Shown here: piece after piece, positions 22,973 to 36,710 of the stretch
How positions within the stretch are numbered: position 1 is the first letter of the stretch
How the letters are laid out: each line of letters opens with the position of its first letter
Assembly: GCA_022393335.1 (NCBI GenBank)
Contig: JAJEKB010021748.1
Span: 1 to 64,000 of the forward strand
Reading direction: 5' to 3'
Length of the DNA: 64,000 nt
Source of the DNA: Macrotrachela quadricornifera
Taxonomy: Eukaryota; Rotifera; Eurotatoria; Philodinida; Philodinidae
Notes under the pieces: model-generated
The model's database searches: none
Seen by the model: the letters and a program-made list of their open reading frames with translations, nothing else
Told to the model about the DNA's origin: nothing
Translations under genes and position numbers: made by a program

Positions 22973-23718
22973 CTTGTTCATATAATCAACCAAAATTTTG
23001 TCCAACACCAGTGTGGAATCACAAGGGAATCACATCTGCCAATCAAATCATTGTTGGTTCAAGTCCTTCCACCATTTTTGTCAACTAGAATAACTCATTC
23101 TATACTATTAACAAAGAAAAACAACAAATTTTAGTTTGGTATGAAGGTGATACAAATCCAACATTAACTCTGACTACCAATTTCTATCATTCTTCTTCTT
23201 TTTTCGTCACATCAAATGGAGATATTTATATTGATAATGGAGAGAAATATAGTCGAGTAGAAAAATGGATGCAAAGTACAAATGAATATTCGTCTATTTT
23301 ACTGGTTTATTCATCATTCAAAAGTCTATTTGTCGGCATAAATAATAATTTATATTGTTCGATGCCTAATCATCATCATGTTCTAAAAGCATCCTTGACT
23401 GATCGTTTTTTGAGACCGACTATGATAGCTGGAACAAGCATTCTCGGTTCAACTTCCAAACAACTAAACTATCCTCTTGCAATTTTTGTTGATATGCATC
23501 TCAATTTATACGTGGCAGATTGTAGAAATAATCAAGTTCAATTATTTCGATCAGGACCATATGGTGTTCATTGTGTTATAGGATGTAGTGGGATTGGTGT
23601 TAAATCCACTCAATTGTTTCTTCCATCTATGATTTGTTTTGATCGTTCTGGAAATCTGTTTGTTGTTGATACGGGAAATAATCGAATTGAAAAGTTTCAA
23701 TATTCATCAAATTCATGC
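22973..23718 (+). pseudogene. NHL-repeat protein, second propeller exon with one stop
   Basis: The exon starts after TTTTAAG with CSYNQPKFCPTPVWNHKG and carries blades such as FFVTSNGDIYIDNGEKYSRVE, LFVGINNNLYCSMPNH, IFVDMHLNLYVADCRNNQV and CFDRSGNLFVVDTGNNRIEKF. A TAG near 23086 breaks it early; the remaining frame is open to the GTAAGT donor at 23719. It closely parallels the exon at 21.6-22.3 kb, so the two are tandem duplicates of one propeller module. Confidence 0.7.
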
Positions 23719-23998
23719 GGTAAGTTATATGCGAGTGATTGAGAGATAGGATATTGATGTTTCACATTCCGACTTTCTTCTTTACTAATATTCACGAATA
23801 ATATACTGCTTAAGATAAGACAACAAAAATTGAATAGAATCGCTTAATTGAGAAAAGACATCGTTGAAAATGAACGTTTAGAATGAATTGTTTCAATGAT
23901 TCCTAGATTTTTGTATTTATTCTTTTCAAATAAAATAAAACACTTTGAGTGTATTTTCGAATAAGAATTTTTGATTAATTCTAATTTTTATTCCATAG

Positions 23999-24202
23999 AC
24001 ATGCCATCAGTTATTCGATATACAAATTCATTTACATTGACCAAAAAGAGTCAAATGTATTCTCAAGATTGTAACTTAGAAAGTTTCTATTATGAAGCAT
24101 TTGAAGTGAAAATACCTGAAAATCGTTATTATAAAATATGGAGTAGTGCTGACATTGATACATATGGTTATATCTATGAAAATACTTTTGATCCTCTTGA
24201 GA
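23999..24202 (+). pseudogene. NHL-family 3' exon, truncated at a rearrangement
   Basis: After a TTTTATTCCATAG acceptor the frame reads DMPSVIRYTNSFTL and CNLESFYYEAFEVKIPENRYY, then SSADIDTYGYIYENTFDPLE. This module (YYEA...DTYGYIYE..F.P) is the usual C-terminal extension of bdelloid NHL proteins. It stops matching at about 24202. The frame then runs into sequence that on the opposite strand codes for the polycystin-like protein, and it ends at a TAA before 24223. Confidence 0.6.
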
Positions 24203-25850
24203 CACAAATAACAATTACATAAATGGTTACGTTTTTCGTGAAATCACCATTAGCAAAGACATAATTCCAGTTGATAGGTGGTGGAAGAACAATAAAACCA
24301 CCAGCAAATGTGGTGAGATGAGTGGAAAAACACTCTGTTCTATTATGATTTGTCCGCGATCCACCCTTTGATAAATGAAATAAATATTTTCATTACTGAG
24401 AAACTTGAGAAAAACTTAGAACTATTCCGTGAGATTGCCAGTGATTGTTCGAGTCAAGATAATAACATCCTGATGTATACACACAAAGATGATAATCAGA
24501 AGTGAAGATGAATGGTGTGGTTGGTATGGGTGGACTAGTGATCGATTGATTTGAACAATAATCAGTCATTTCTGTTGCATATAATTCTCGTAGACCAAAG
24601 ACTAATGATTGATGATCTTTTGTTAGTTGATTATTACTGAAATATGTATAGAGATTTTCATTTGTTGATTGATTTGAAGGACAAAACAATGACCATCCAT
24701 CGATATTATTCATCGAACTGGTGAGTTGAAGTGAACTATTTAATTGATAGATAATCAGATATCCAAGAGTGGCATTCATTGATTGCATTTCTATATGAAT
24801 AGATACGGTGAGATTATTTGTTTGCGTGATAGATCTGGAAAGATTGTTATGCGAGTGCGATTGATCTGGCGATGCCAATGGTTGTATTATTACCTAAAAT
24901 TATATTCAAATATTATTCATAGAGAGTTTTAAAAAAGGAAACAAACTCAAAGTGAAACAGTTTGATTGTTCGTCATCTGTAAAAAAAGATCGGATGAAAG
25001 TGAACACTGGCCATTTTCTATTGGTTGGATAGATTTATTCAAAAGACTTTCGATAGATACTGTTTTTAATGACACAAAGATGGATGGTGGATTGATTTGC
25101 ACATTTTGACCAGTATTTAAATGATTATTCAATGATGCTGTTAATAATGCCATCGTTTCTATTGTTTGATTTTGTATTTTTGTAGCTGCTTGTCGTTGAT
25201 AATGAACATTTCGATTTTTTTCAATTGTATCCCATGAAAAATCATTTCCACCAGCAACTAAATCTTTACAATCACAATTATAATGCAAGTGATCTATACA
25301 ATCATAACTTACTTGGATTCGACCATTTAGCCTCCAGATCAGTATCATAATCATCAGGGAATCGATTTGCTCGATATGAATCTAATTCAAGAACATTTGT
25401 GCGTTCTTGTAGTGCACCATTAATCGCCTAAAAACTGCGAATGATTTATTCAGAATCTTAAAAACAAATCTTACAATTAAAACATTCGATGTACATTGAA
25501 AAATTTGATACGCTGCATTTCAGACATCTTCATATGAAATAGTTGTTGACAATGCATTTAATCTCCGAGCAAATTGATAGCATTTTTCTGATGCAATGAT
25601 CTATTCTCATCAAAATAAATAAAAGAACAAATATCTTTTCTTTCGATTTCTTTCCTGCAGCTGATCGTGTTAATTGATTTGTCCATTGAGTTAGTTGAGA
25701 TAATGTTGTGGATTGAAGAATGATACTATTCGACGTCATTATTGTCAGATCTTCTGTATATTTGATCAAATAATCACGAATGTTTGCATATAAATTCATC
25801 TGTTGATTATATTCAGTCAGAGTGGTTCCATTTACTAAGATGAAAAACTA
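24180..25850 (-). pseudogene. Polycystin-1-like REJ/GPS protein fragment
   Basis: Reading right to left, exons give LTEYNQQMNLYANIRDYL, EKCYQFARRLNALSTTISYEDV, IFQCTSNVLI joined to AINGALQERTNVLELDSYRA, then LVAGGNDFSWDTI, VFGLRELYATEMTDYC, SDYHLCVYTSGCYYLDSNNHW and CFSTHLTTFAGGFIVLPPP. This is the REJ to GAIN/GPS region of polycystin-1-like proteins. HLT in the last segment is the GPS autocleavage site, followed by the first membrane helix (TIYVIVICV). Introns include one near 24894-24959. Lesions: a TGA after SYEDV, a one-base shift near 25320, and loss of everything before the REJ part and after TM1. A complete relative would be a large ciliary or membrane sensor; only a remnant remains. 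Confidence 0.7.
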
Positions 25851-26465
25851 TGAAGAGAAATAAATCAATGAAATATTTATATCATTTAATAACAAACTCG
25901 TTGCGACGAAGTTTGACTTCGGAATGATGCAATATAAATAGACGTTCATGATATTCCACCTAATAAGCGATGCAAAAGTCTTTGGAAAAAATGTCAAACT
26001 GTCTTGGACCATCTTCCCGACTTCTGAATCAATCAAATTTTTTTTGTTGGATAGAACAAAGTCTGAACTTCAAGTTTTGTACCGGACATATTTTTCCAGA
26101 ACGAATCTAAGAAGAAGAAAAAGTCAAAATCCAAACACCTCTAAAAAAAGTCCTTGCAACTTCACTTCACCATCGACAAACATCATTTTCTATTTTTTAT
26201 CCGATTTTTATTATCAGAACCGAAATGGTCAAATTTGTTTAGTGATGATTTTTTTAGCACAAAGAGTACTCTTTCAAATAGTATATTGGAAGTTAAATTC
26301 ACTCTTGGTTTTTGTATCAAAATATAGCTTTTTCTGAAAAAGACTAAATAAGTTGACTTTTCTTACTACCAGGCTGTTTTGCTACGAAAAAAAAATTGTT
26401 TAAATTATTTTTTTCTGCAAAATTTCAATGACTGGACACATTCCGAACAAGCGACGTAAAAAGAA
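25851..26465. other. Unexplained AT-rich segment
   Basis: Open frames on both strands (plus 25948-26337, minus 25848-26036) overlap. The minus frame has the more protein-like phrase SEVGKMVQDSLTFFPKTFAS followed by WNIMNVYLYCIIPKSNFVATS. It may be an eroded mobile element that split the polycystin-like gene. I cannot place it in a family. Confidence 0.3.
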
Positions 26466-26505
26466 TATAACTTAGAGGGCGGTAGATCGAAACTACTCGC
26501 TGCTA
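26466..26505 (+). pseudogene. 3' half of an initiator tRNA-Met
   Basis: This segment matches the 3' half of the tRNA-like sequence at 34114-34185 from the anticodon-loop end through the variable loop, T arm (GGTAGATCGAAACTAC) and acceptor strand. The same TATCTTCCTTTTTT trailer follows. The 5' half is absent. The acceptor strand here (CGCTGCT) would pair perfectly with AGCAGCG, unlike that of the fuller copy. Confidence 0.65.
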
Positions 26506-26731
26506 TCTTCCTTTTTTCCTTGTGTCGCGTTTGAATATTTCTTAACAATATCAATTTTTACTGAAGATAGCAAACAGTACACATTGGCAAAGTTCAAATT
26601 CCTAGTGCAATTTAAGGTAAATATTAGAATTATAATCGATCACTTGTCGATCAAAGAACAACATATAAGTATTCAGTTTTATTTTTTTGAAGGTCTTCTA
26701 GAAGATAATTGGATATGAGATACGTCCTTTT

Positions 26732-28733
<2,002 letters not shown>

Positions 28734-31700
28734 ATGTCGAATCAACAATACTTTCATTGTATTGATATTGATACTCCTACAATGAATTATCGAGATACAG
28801 AATCATCTTCAACAAAGTATGATAATGTTCAGGTAAAGACAGTCAATCAGTTAAAACAAATATTTGATGAGTTTATTCAATCGATATCGTTGTCATCACG
28901 ACATTTATTAGAAATACTTGATATCTTGGATCGAATCGACGACAAAAAACTTCTTACTGATGCTCAATTAATTGACCATAAAATCTATTCGATATACCTC
29001 TTCATATTAAAAGATTTGTTAAACAAATGGTATGCAAACAAAGTTTTGACACAATTTGAATCATCTTATTTATTCCCTACTCTTATCAAACTCTTTGGTA
29101 AAATGGATTATTATTCAATCGTGTTATTAGAACCATTAAGAAAATGTTTAAATACTCTCTCAAAAGATAGACGATATTTCGAAGATTTATCTTATTTGAT
29201 ACATGTCTACATACAAGATGAGCAGATTTTAAATGCAATCGTCAATTTTCTTTGTTCGGATTATTATTTAGATATGTTTAAACAAACTGAAAACGCGGAA
29301 AAAATTCAATTATTAATATGTCCAAGTTATTTCCGAAACTACCAAGGTGAGATGCAAATATTATCTATTTCTTAACTGTTCTATCATTATAATGAATAGG
29401 TCCGCAGAAAGAAGAAATAGCAGAAAAGATATCAAATACATTAAGACTATCTGCAGCTCAGTTGCTGAAATGCTATTCAAAATCAATGGAAAAACCCATT
29501 GTTGACTTGTTGGATATACTAGAATATAGTTTACAGTTATGCACAAAGGCAACACTGTTCGATATTGATCAATTATTACCACTCGTTGATGCATTATTAT
29601 CAACATTAGATGAACAAACTTCATCAATTACGAAATATTCTCTTGATCTTCTACGGACGCTCACCAATAAAAACGAATCAGTTTTGAAATATGTTCAACA
29701 ACGAGACGATATCGGCCGAAATAAAGAAGACTTATTATCAGGCACACGAACATCATTTCGTCATTGCAAAGACGAAGAAAATGATACACACAGTGAGTTT
29801 ACATTTTCTCATAGGTACTACAACAACCGTGTGTTTTGTTTTTCAGTGCATGTCGCACCAACGATTCTTCCAGAAGTAATTGCAAATACACGTGAATTAG
29901 CAAGCACGATATTTACATCAAATGAAAATAAAGAAGAAATCACACTGATTTGGTGTGATCAAAATATTGGCATTCATGACGAGACAAAAGAAACAACTGA
30001 GTTACTAAAGAAAATCAACGAGTACGTCTTCGTCTGTTCGAATGCTGATACATTTGACGAATATATCAATCAAATTCCAACAGAAAAAGCATTTTTGATT
30101 TTATCCGGACAAACTACAAATGATACAATTGACAAAGTCCATCGTTTGGATCCAGTTGATTCTATATTTATATTTTGTATGAATAGCTCTGCATATGAAC
30201 ATTATATAAAACAAAATCATGCGAAGTACTACAAGATTATTGGAATATATACAGAATATGACCCATTATTGAAAGCTATACAGGAGAATATTCGTTATTT
30301 TATGAAACAATCTCAAGCAGCAAGTTTTTTTGATCAATATGAACGATCGATAAGAGGTTCAACAATAGAATCCTATCGTTTTGATATGCTGTGTGCATTT
30401 AAGTATGTTTTATTCCGAACAGATTATAATAAAGAAAAAGCCAAACAAGAAATGCTAGACATCTGTCGAAATTATTATCGAAATAGTATTAATGATCAGA
30501 AAAAAATCGATCAATTTGAGCGAGAGTATAATTCAAGAGACCCTATTCCATGGTATACACGACCAACATTTGTCTATCGACTGGTTAACAAAGCTCTAAG
30601 AACAGAAGATTATCAAAGTTTATTAACTCTTCGATTTTATATTAATGATCTATGTAGTGATCTTCGATTGAAGTATGATACATTAAAACAAGAACAACAG
30701 AGACAAAATTCATCGACAATTATCGTATATCGTGGTGTGAAATTAACTGTACCTGATGTTTATAATCTTAAATATAATCTTGGTAAAACTATATCAATCA
30801 ATGGTTTTCTTTCAACCAGTCGATCAAAAACTATTGCTGAAATTTTCGCTGGGGTAGGAGGACCAATCGAAGCCGAGAGGGAGATTGTTATGCTAGAAAT
30901 CTATGTTGATACAACAAAGTTAAGCACACCATTGGCTGATATCGCTGCATACAGTGATATTCCTGACGAAAAAGAACTTCTTTTCGAATTCGGATCATCG
31001 TTCGTCATCGATAGTGTCAATGAAGATACTTCAAATAATACATGGTGGATTAAATTATCCGTTGTTTCAGACGATGTTCTCATGGATAATACACAAACAC
31101 TACTTAGGAAATGTCGAGAAACAGAAATGAATTTATTACTGGCTGAATTATTAATCAAAATGGGATTAAATAGTGAATGTCGAAAGTATTTGGACACTGT
31201 TTTTGATTTCTACGGAAATGAACATGAAAATATCGCTCATATTGAAGAACTTATCAGTGAGACATATGAACAGGAAGAAATATATGATCAAGCTATTTTG
31301 CATCAAATGAAAGCATTTGATTTGTATGCATCATCTCATCGATGGGAAGAGGCCGCGAGAGTTTTAATTCGGACTGCTAGCTGTTATTACAAAAAAAAAG
31401 ATAAAGTTATGACACGACAATATACGGATAAAGCGCATGAAATATTGAAAAATCGAAGTGGTTTATCGTACAATCATTGTCAATTTGGTGATATAATGCA
31501 TCTTTACAGTATGCTAGAAGACGATCATCAAACTGCTCGAAATGATTTTCTGACTGTATTAAACATTTATCAAACAGCGTCGACCATATGCAAATGTAAT
31601 GATCATGATCATCAAATTGCTCAAGTTTACGAGAATATTGGTGTTCGATATAAAGATGAAGAAAACTATACTCAAGCGAGAATATCCTTTCAAGAAAGTG

Positions 31701-33232
31701 AAAACATCCGAAATAAAAATATTACATTTTGGAAAGAACGTGAAGCATACGCCACCTGTTTAAATGCGATAGCTGGTCTTTATAATTTTGAACAAGATCG
31801 GACAATGGCGATGATGTATATAGTACGAGCGTTCGAATTAATCGATAGTGATTTAATCGAATCAGTTTATCGAGATAATTCAAGTATACAAGACACTACA
31901 TTGAAGATAAAAAATTTTCAAAATATCTTCGAGAATACGTTGGCATATGAAATAAAACTATTACAATCATTAAAGAAAACTCGACCAGTGAATTATGAGA
32001 AGATAATTGAACGATATATTAATATTGGTGAGATTTACAGTAAAACTAACGATCAGAAATGGGCTCGCGAACAGTATCGGAAAGCCTATGAATTGTGTGA
32101 AACGAAAATCGCTTCGAAAAAACAACAAGCACAATGTCTCTTTGATATGGGTCATCGGTTATTACTTGCCGATACAGATGACGCATTTCAATCTGTGAAT
32201 GATGCGTTAATCATTCGAGAATTAGTTCTTGAAAAGGACGATGTTAACATTGCTTTCTCGCATCATGATATGTATATTGTTTATGAGTATAAAGAAATGT
32301 TTGATAAGGCAAATGAACATTTACAAAAAGCAATCGATATATTGGAAAAACATCTTCATGATGAACAAGACTATCAATTCAACGTGAAAGAACAACTGGT
32401 CATGTGTTATCAAAATATTGCTTCTATATGTAATCGGAGACAAGAATGGCGTAAAGCAATAGAATATTTGATTACGGCAGTGAATATTATCGTACGTTCC
32501 TTTTCGGAATTATCGGATAATTACTGCATGCTAGCCAAATGCTTTCGAATGATTGCAAGAAATTATTTCCAATTACGTGATTTTGATATGAGTATAAAAT
32601 TTTTCAAGAAATATTTGGAAACTATAGAAAAACATCCTAGAGAAACTTTACAATCACCACTTCACGATCATACCAGTGAAATATCTGAGACATTTCACTT
32701 TCTTGCTTTGATGCATCGTATGATAATAAATTACGAACAAGCTATTTTTTATTATGAAAAATTCATCAGTTCCACGTCAGCGGACCCGGAGAAAATTGTG
32801 TTATCCTATTTTTCGTTAGGATATTGTTACATGAAAACGAAATGTTACGAAAAAGCAATTGAGAATTACGAAAAAGCAGCAGTACATTATGAATCTCAAC
32901 TGCCAAATGAATTGGACGTGTATACAGAATGTATGGGACAAATTATTTTAGGATGTTTGCAACTGGGTAAAAGCCAAATTAATCATGCGATTGAATATAT
33001 ACTGAAAACCATGAAAATCTATGAGCAGAATAGTACTATAAACAAAAGAAAACGTGCAGCTTTTTATCTACTTTACAGTTTAGCTCTGTACCGAAAAGGT
33101 CAATATACTGATGCAATTAAAAGAGGAATTCAAACAATGGTTCTGTTCGTTAGTAGTGTTATCCGTCGTCCACTAATTGTCTTCTCTCTTTTACTTATCC
33201 TTTCTTTCTTCCTTTCTTTTCTTCTCTTTTAA
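28734..33232 (+). CDS. ADP-ribosyltransferase (R-S-E) with TPR array, ART-TPR 1
   Basis: Exon 1 (28734-29346), a 53-nt intron (29347-29399), exon 2a (29400-29792), a probable 54-nt intron (29793-29846) and exon 2b to 33232 give about 1,460 aa without a stop. Order: helical N-terminus (about 1-330); a Rossmann-like domain (TLIWCDQNIGIHDE to SIFIFC); a helical linker (PIPWYTRPTFVYRLVNKALR); then the ART core with Arg in IIVYRGVKL (about 30731), STS in GFLSTSRS, and the ExE loop in PDEKELLFEFGSSFVID. This is the R-S-E signature of arginine-type mono-ADP-ribosyltransferases, which move ADP-ribose from NAD+ to a protein. About 600 residues of TPR repeats follow (e.g. GVRYKDEENYTQARISFQES), likely for binding the target. 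The C-terminus ends in a hydrophobic run (FSLLLILSFFLSFLLF), either a tail anchor or intron read-through. This is the intact member of the NAD+ gene group. Confidence 0.85.
29793..29846 (+). other. Probable 54-nt intron with an open reading frame
   Basis: GTGAGT at the left and TGTTTTTCAG at the right bound 54 nt, divisible by three and free of stops. The gene frame is open whether or not it is spliced. Its 18 residues (EFTFSHRYY...) look unlike the surroundings, which favours splicing. Confidence 0.6.
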
Positions 33233-33341
33233 ATGAATAAAAATAATTGATCGAGATCTACCAGGTCCCAGTATAGTCCATTACATGATATTCGAGCTAT
33301 TATGCATCATATAGTATCTTCTTATTAGTATAGTGAGCAAA

Positions 33342-33895
33342 TCAGGCTTGATTTTGACAGAAAAAGAATAATTGTGTTTCGGGTGATGTCTGTTCGTTGG
33401 CTTGAAACTTCACAAAATGAGTATCTAGTATTGTAAAGGAGAGATCCTTGAGATGATTGGCTAATACATCACGTGGATATGCAGATACATGTACTGGTTC
33501 ACTAAGAAACTGAGCTTCGATGTAATCAAAATCGCCATCTACCATTCCTAATACAAGATAACCGGGTGATTTTATAATATCGTCTTGATTTGTTGAAGCG
33601 TTGATTCAATATTAGCACGGCGTAACATCAGTAATGACAAAAAGGCTGTAACTGCATGGAATGAAGCTGGTGGAAATGAAAGATTTGCTGCATCGATTAA
33701 CATGCGCACAGTTGGAACACCATTGCCGGAGCCTATATCTAGAATATTTGAACCCGATGGTAATCAATCAAGTAACCATTTAACAGCATTAATTTGGTTC
33801 GCATTATTGCCAACACTATTTCGTAATTTTCTCCAATTTGATCGTATACTTTTGCTTGTTGACGTGCATCGGCAGACAAAGAATCGGAGCTCATA
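33342..33895 (-). pseudogene. Class I SAM-dependent methyltransferase, internally deleted
   Basis: From the ATG at 33895 (MSSDSLSADARQQAKVYDQIG) the minus strand reads, with frame changes, AVKWLLD, NILDIGSGNGVPTVRML (motif I of class I methyltransferases), then SFPPASFHAVTAFLSLLMLRR, GYLVLGMVDGDFDYIEAQFL and a C-terminus at 33342. Between motif I and SFPPASF about 35-40 residues are missing, where motif II (the acidic SAM ribose contact) and motif III normally lie. There is also a frameshift before AVKWLLD, a TGA within that phrase's end, and a shift before GYLVLG. Cofactor binding is therefore lost. The substrate of the family is unknown. Confidence 0.7.
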
Positions 33896-34113
33896 GTATT
33901 CTTTTTTGATGAAAATAAAATTCAAACGTGGTTTAGTGTTTTTCTTTATCTTTTATTGCTTTACGTGTACCTCTTGCTATGCTGATCTTGTTTTTTGTTC
34001 TTCTTTCATCTGACGAAAAACGTTAGTCGAATATATACATCGACAACAAAACAAATTTCATAGAAACAAAGATCATCAATATCAACAAGAGAGAAGATGT
34101 AGGAAAGATCGCA

Positions 34114-34185
34114 AGCAGCGTGGCGCAGTAGAAGCGTGCTGGATTCATAACTCAGAGGGCGGTAGATCGAAACTACTCGCTGGTA
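34114..34185 (+). tRNA. Initiator tRNA-Met(CAT)-like gene, possibly decayed
   Basis: 72 nt fold as a cloverleaf: acceptor AGCAGCG, D arm GCGCAGTAGAAGCG, anticodon loop TTCATAA (CAT), T arm GGTAGATCGAAACTACT, acceptor strand CGCTGGT, discriminator A. Initiator features are A1:T72 and ATCGAAA in place of the TTC loop. An oligo-T terminator follows at 34192-34197. Defects: a G:G mismatch at acceptor pair 2:71 and A:C at pair 31:39, with loss of the usual three G:C pairs at the base of the anticodon stem. It could be a pseudogene of a true initiator tRNA elsewhere. Confidence 0.65.
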
Positions 34186-34320
34186 TCTTTCTTTTTTCAT
34201 TATCGAAGGAACGAATGATACTTTTTAACGCTCTGTTAGATATGTGCATAAGTTGTCCTTTTATGGCTCGAAATAACGAAGCAATCGATCGATACACATT
34301 CTTACCATAGAACAGTCATC

Positions 34321-35220
34321 ATGTTAACCGCCTTCAATGTAATTCTTTTTCTCTATGCAGTTTATCGTTTATACCAACGTTTTTTCCCATCACCAAATAT
34401 CAATCCTATTGAAAAATATGTTCTGATCAGTGGTTGTGATTCTGGATTTGGTCATCTATTAGCTATTGAACTCGATAAATGAGGTTTTGATGTCTTTGTT
34501 GGAGTTTACATTCCTGGAAATGTTGAATTCTTACAGAAAAAACTCTGATCGAAAAGTAAAATTGCTCGTCTTGATATTATTGAACAAAATGATATTGATC
34601 ATATGTATGAGTTAATACGAAAGAAAACCGACCATCTTCATGCACTAGTCAATAACGCTGGTACTGTTATGCGAGGTTTTATTGATGCTATTTCAATGGA
34701 GGCAATTCGTCAAAATATGGAAGTGAACTTTTTCGGGCACGTGACTATGAGAAAGAGATTTCTACCTTTATTGATTACTCAACGACATTTTCGAGTTGTT
34801 TATACCTCTTCTATGGCTGGTCTAATATCGATGCCAAATTTATCGGCATATAATGCATCCAAATATGCTCTTGAATCGTTTGCAGATTGTCTTTGTCGAG
34901 AAATGTTTCCATGAAAATTACATGTCAGTTTAATTGAACCAGCATGCATGAAGACTCCTATGCTGTATTCATATTATAAAACATTTGATGAGTGTTGGTT
35001 TGCAATTCCTCAAGATGCACAAGAACGTTGGGGAGAAGATTATATTCAACAAAAATTTAAGCAAGTAATTGATGATCTATTCTTTAAACACGCAGAAGAT
35101 CCAATGAAAGTAGTTCGATTAATGAAACATGCGGTGATGAATACCAAACCTCAAATTCGTTATCATCCTGGTTGGCAAGCAAATTACATCTCCTATCCAG
35201 TTTCATTGTTACCAGCATAG
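34321..35220 (+). pseudogene. SDR9C-type short-chain dehydrogenase, three TGA stops
   Basis: Starting at the ATG at 34321 (MLTAFNVILFLYAVYRLYQRF, an N-terminal membrane anchor), one frame of 299 codons runs to TAG at 35218-35220 without a shift. Motifs: VLISGCDSGFGHLLA (NAD(P) binding), LVNNAG, YTSSMAG (catalytic Ser), SAYNASKYALESF (catalytic Tyr-x3-Lys). GCDSGFG and the ER anchor are typical of the retinol / 17-beta-hydroxysteroid dehydrogenase branch (SDR9C). TGA occurs after ELDK, after QKKL and after EMFP. In relatives the third site is usually Trp and the first two commonly Arg or Gln. All three fit single transitions. No intron is seen, so a retrocopy is possible. Confidence 0.8.
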
Positions 35221-35343
35221 TTACTTGATTTGATCATGATGAAATTTGACACAACTACTGTACTTCCTGCAAGTGTACACAAACAACCGAAAGACTAAGT
35301 CCGTAGTATCTTTACGACTGGGAGTGTGTGTTCACCGATCTGA

Positions 35344-36710
35344 AGAAAGAGAGAGCTGGTATGTAGACTCTTCTGTGAATCTACTGCCATTCAGTTTTTA
35401 AAACATTGGTTGGTTGCTTCCATCGAGCAGCATAGTCTTGAACTTCATCAAGCACTCATTGTCCTATTTGTTGCATACGTACACTAAATTCAGAACTGGA
35501 CCACCACGGAGACGCAGTAATAATAAGTGCAAGGTCATCAGCGTAGATATAAGTATAAGTAGCTGATGGAATTCGATCAGGTAATTCACAATGAAAGAGA
35601 AGAAAAGGATAGGTCCAAGACACGACCCCTGAGGCACCCCTTTTCCGACACTAAAGACTTCGGAGACAAGATGATTGATTTCAATATAACAGGTACGATC
35701 TTTCAGATATTGAATAATAAATATCACTAATTCATATGGGCAATTCATTTTATGCAATTTAAAAAGTAATCCACTGTGCCGAAGTTGATCAAAAGCTTTG
35801 ATAAAATCTACGTAAATCACAAGCTTAGCTGTTTGGAATGCGTTGCTCGGAAACCTGACTGTTCAGATGGTATAACTCCATGATCTTTCATCCATTGTAA
35901 TAAATAAACGAGAAAGCATCGCTCATATAGCTTCCCAAGACATGGTAAAAGAGAAATCGGTCGAGTTTTATCTATTGTAAGGACTGTAGCTTTTTCTTTC
36001 GGTGACAGGATCATTTTTGATTTTTTCCAATGCGAAGGATATTCATTAGCGATGAGCAAACGATTAAAGACTTGAAGGATTAAGCAATGATGAGATGACG
36101 GAATTGCTTTAATCAACTTGTTCGAAACCTTCTCGTGTCCACTCGAGGTTTTCGTTTTAAGGCGATGAATGGCAATCGAGAGATCGTTGATATTAAATAA
36201 GAATGGTTTCGAAGGCAACTCTACCAAGTGAACAGAAAGCTGGCTTGTAAAGTCAGCTACTTCTTCATTTTCATATGGAGAACTAGTTTCTTGAAAGACA
36301 GTAGAGTAATATTGAGCAGCATGCATAATCATGTCCTGTGGTTCAGTCAAGATTTGATTTGTAATAACATCAAGAAAACCTTGAATACGAAGGTGACGTT
36401 TTTTAAACATATTTTTCGTGTGATTCCAGAATCGGTGAACATTCTTTGATTCTAAACCAAAACAGAATTCTTGCCACAATACTTTCTTGCTAGTTTGCAA
36501 TTCTTTATAAATGTATCGGCTCATAGAACGAAGTGAGAGAAGAAGATGACAGCAGTGTGGAATCGTTTTTAATATGTACGGAGGAATGTTATGTTGATAA
36601 CTTTTAGTTAAATGATAACTTGTACATCGTTCTTGCAAAGCAACTAGAAAGCGTTCGCAGAGAAGAATAAAGTCAGTTGGTTTATTGTTCATTTGTGAGG
36701 TTCCAGTCAA
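35344..36710 (-). pseudogene. LINE ORF2, reverse transcriptase part
   Basis: Two overlapping frames (36710-35817 and 35820-35464) give RT blocks in order: LHRLKTKTSSGHEKVSNKLI-like region, ILSPKEKATVLTIDKTRPISLLPC, LYERCFLVYLLQW, SEQSGFRATHS, then IYVDFIKAFDQLRHSGLL (box A Asp) and VGKGVPQGSCLGPILF (box B). A further frame change leads to TYIYADDLALI (box C). After TEWQ-IHRRVYIPALS, homology ends near 35345. At least three frame changes make it nonfunctional. Confidence 0.75.

Noticed and set aside
25848..26337. Overlapping open frames as a gene
   Set aside because: Both strands are open, composition is AT-rich and neither matches a family I know.
30901..31197. Antisense open frame within ART-TPR 1
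   Set aside because: Shadow of the coding strand.
34321..35220. TGA read as Trp or selenocysteine (alternative code)
   Set aside because: TAA and TAG interrupt other genes too, and intact genes (vWA-RING, ART-TPR 1, CDC123-like) use TGG for Trp and no internal TGA. No SECIS-like element was sought or seen.
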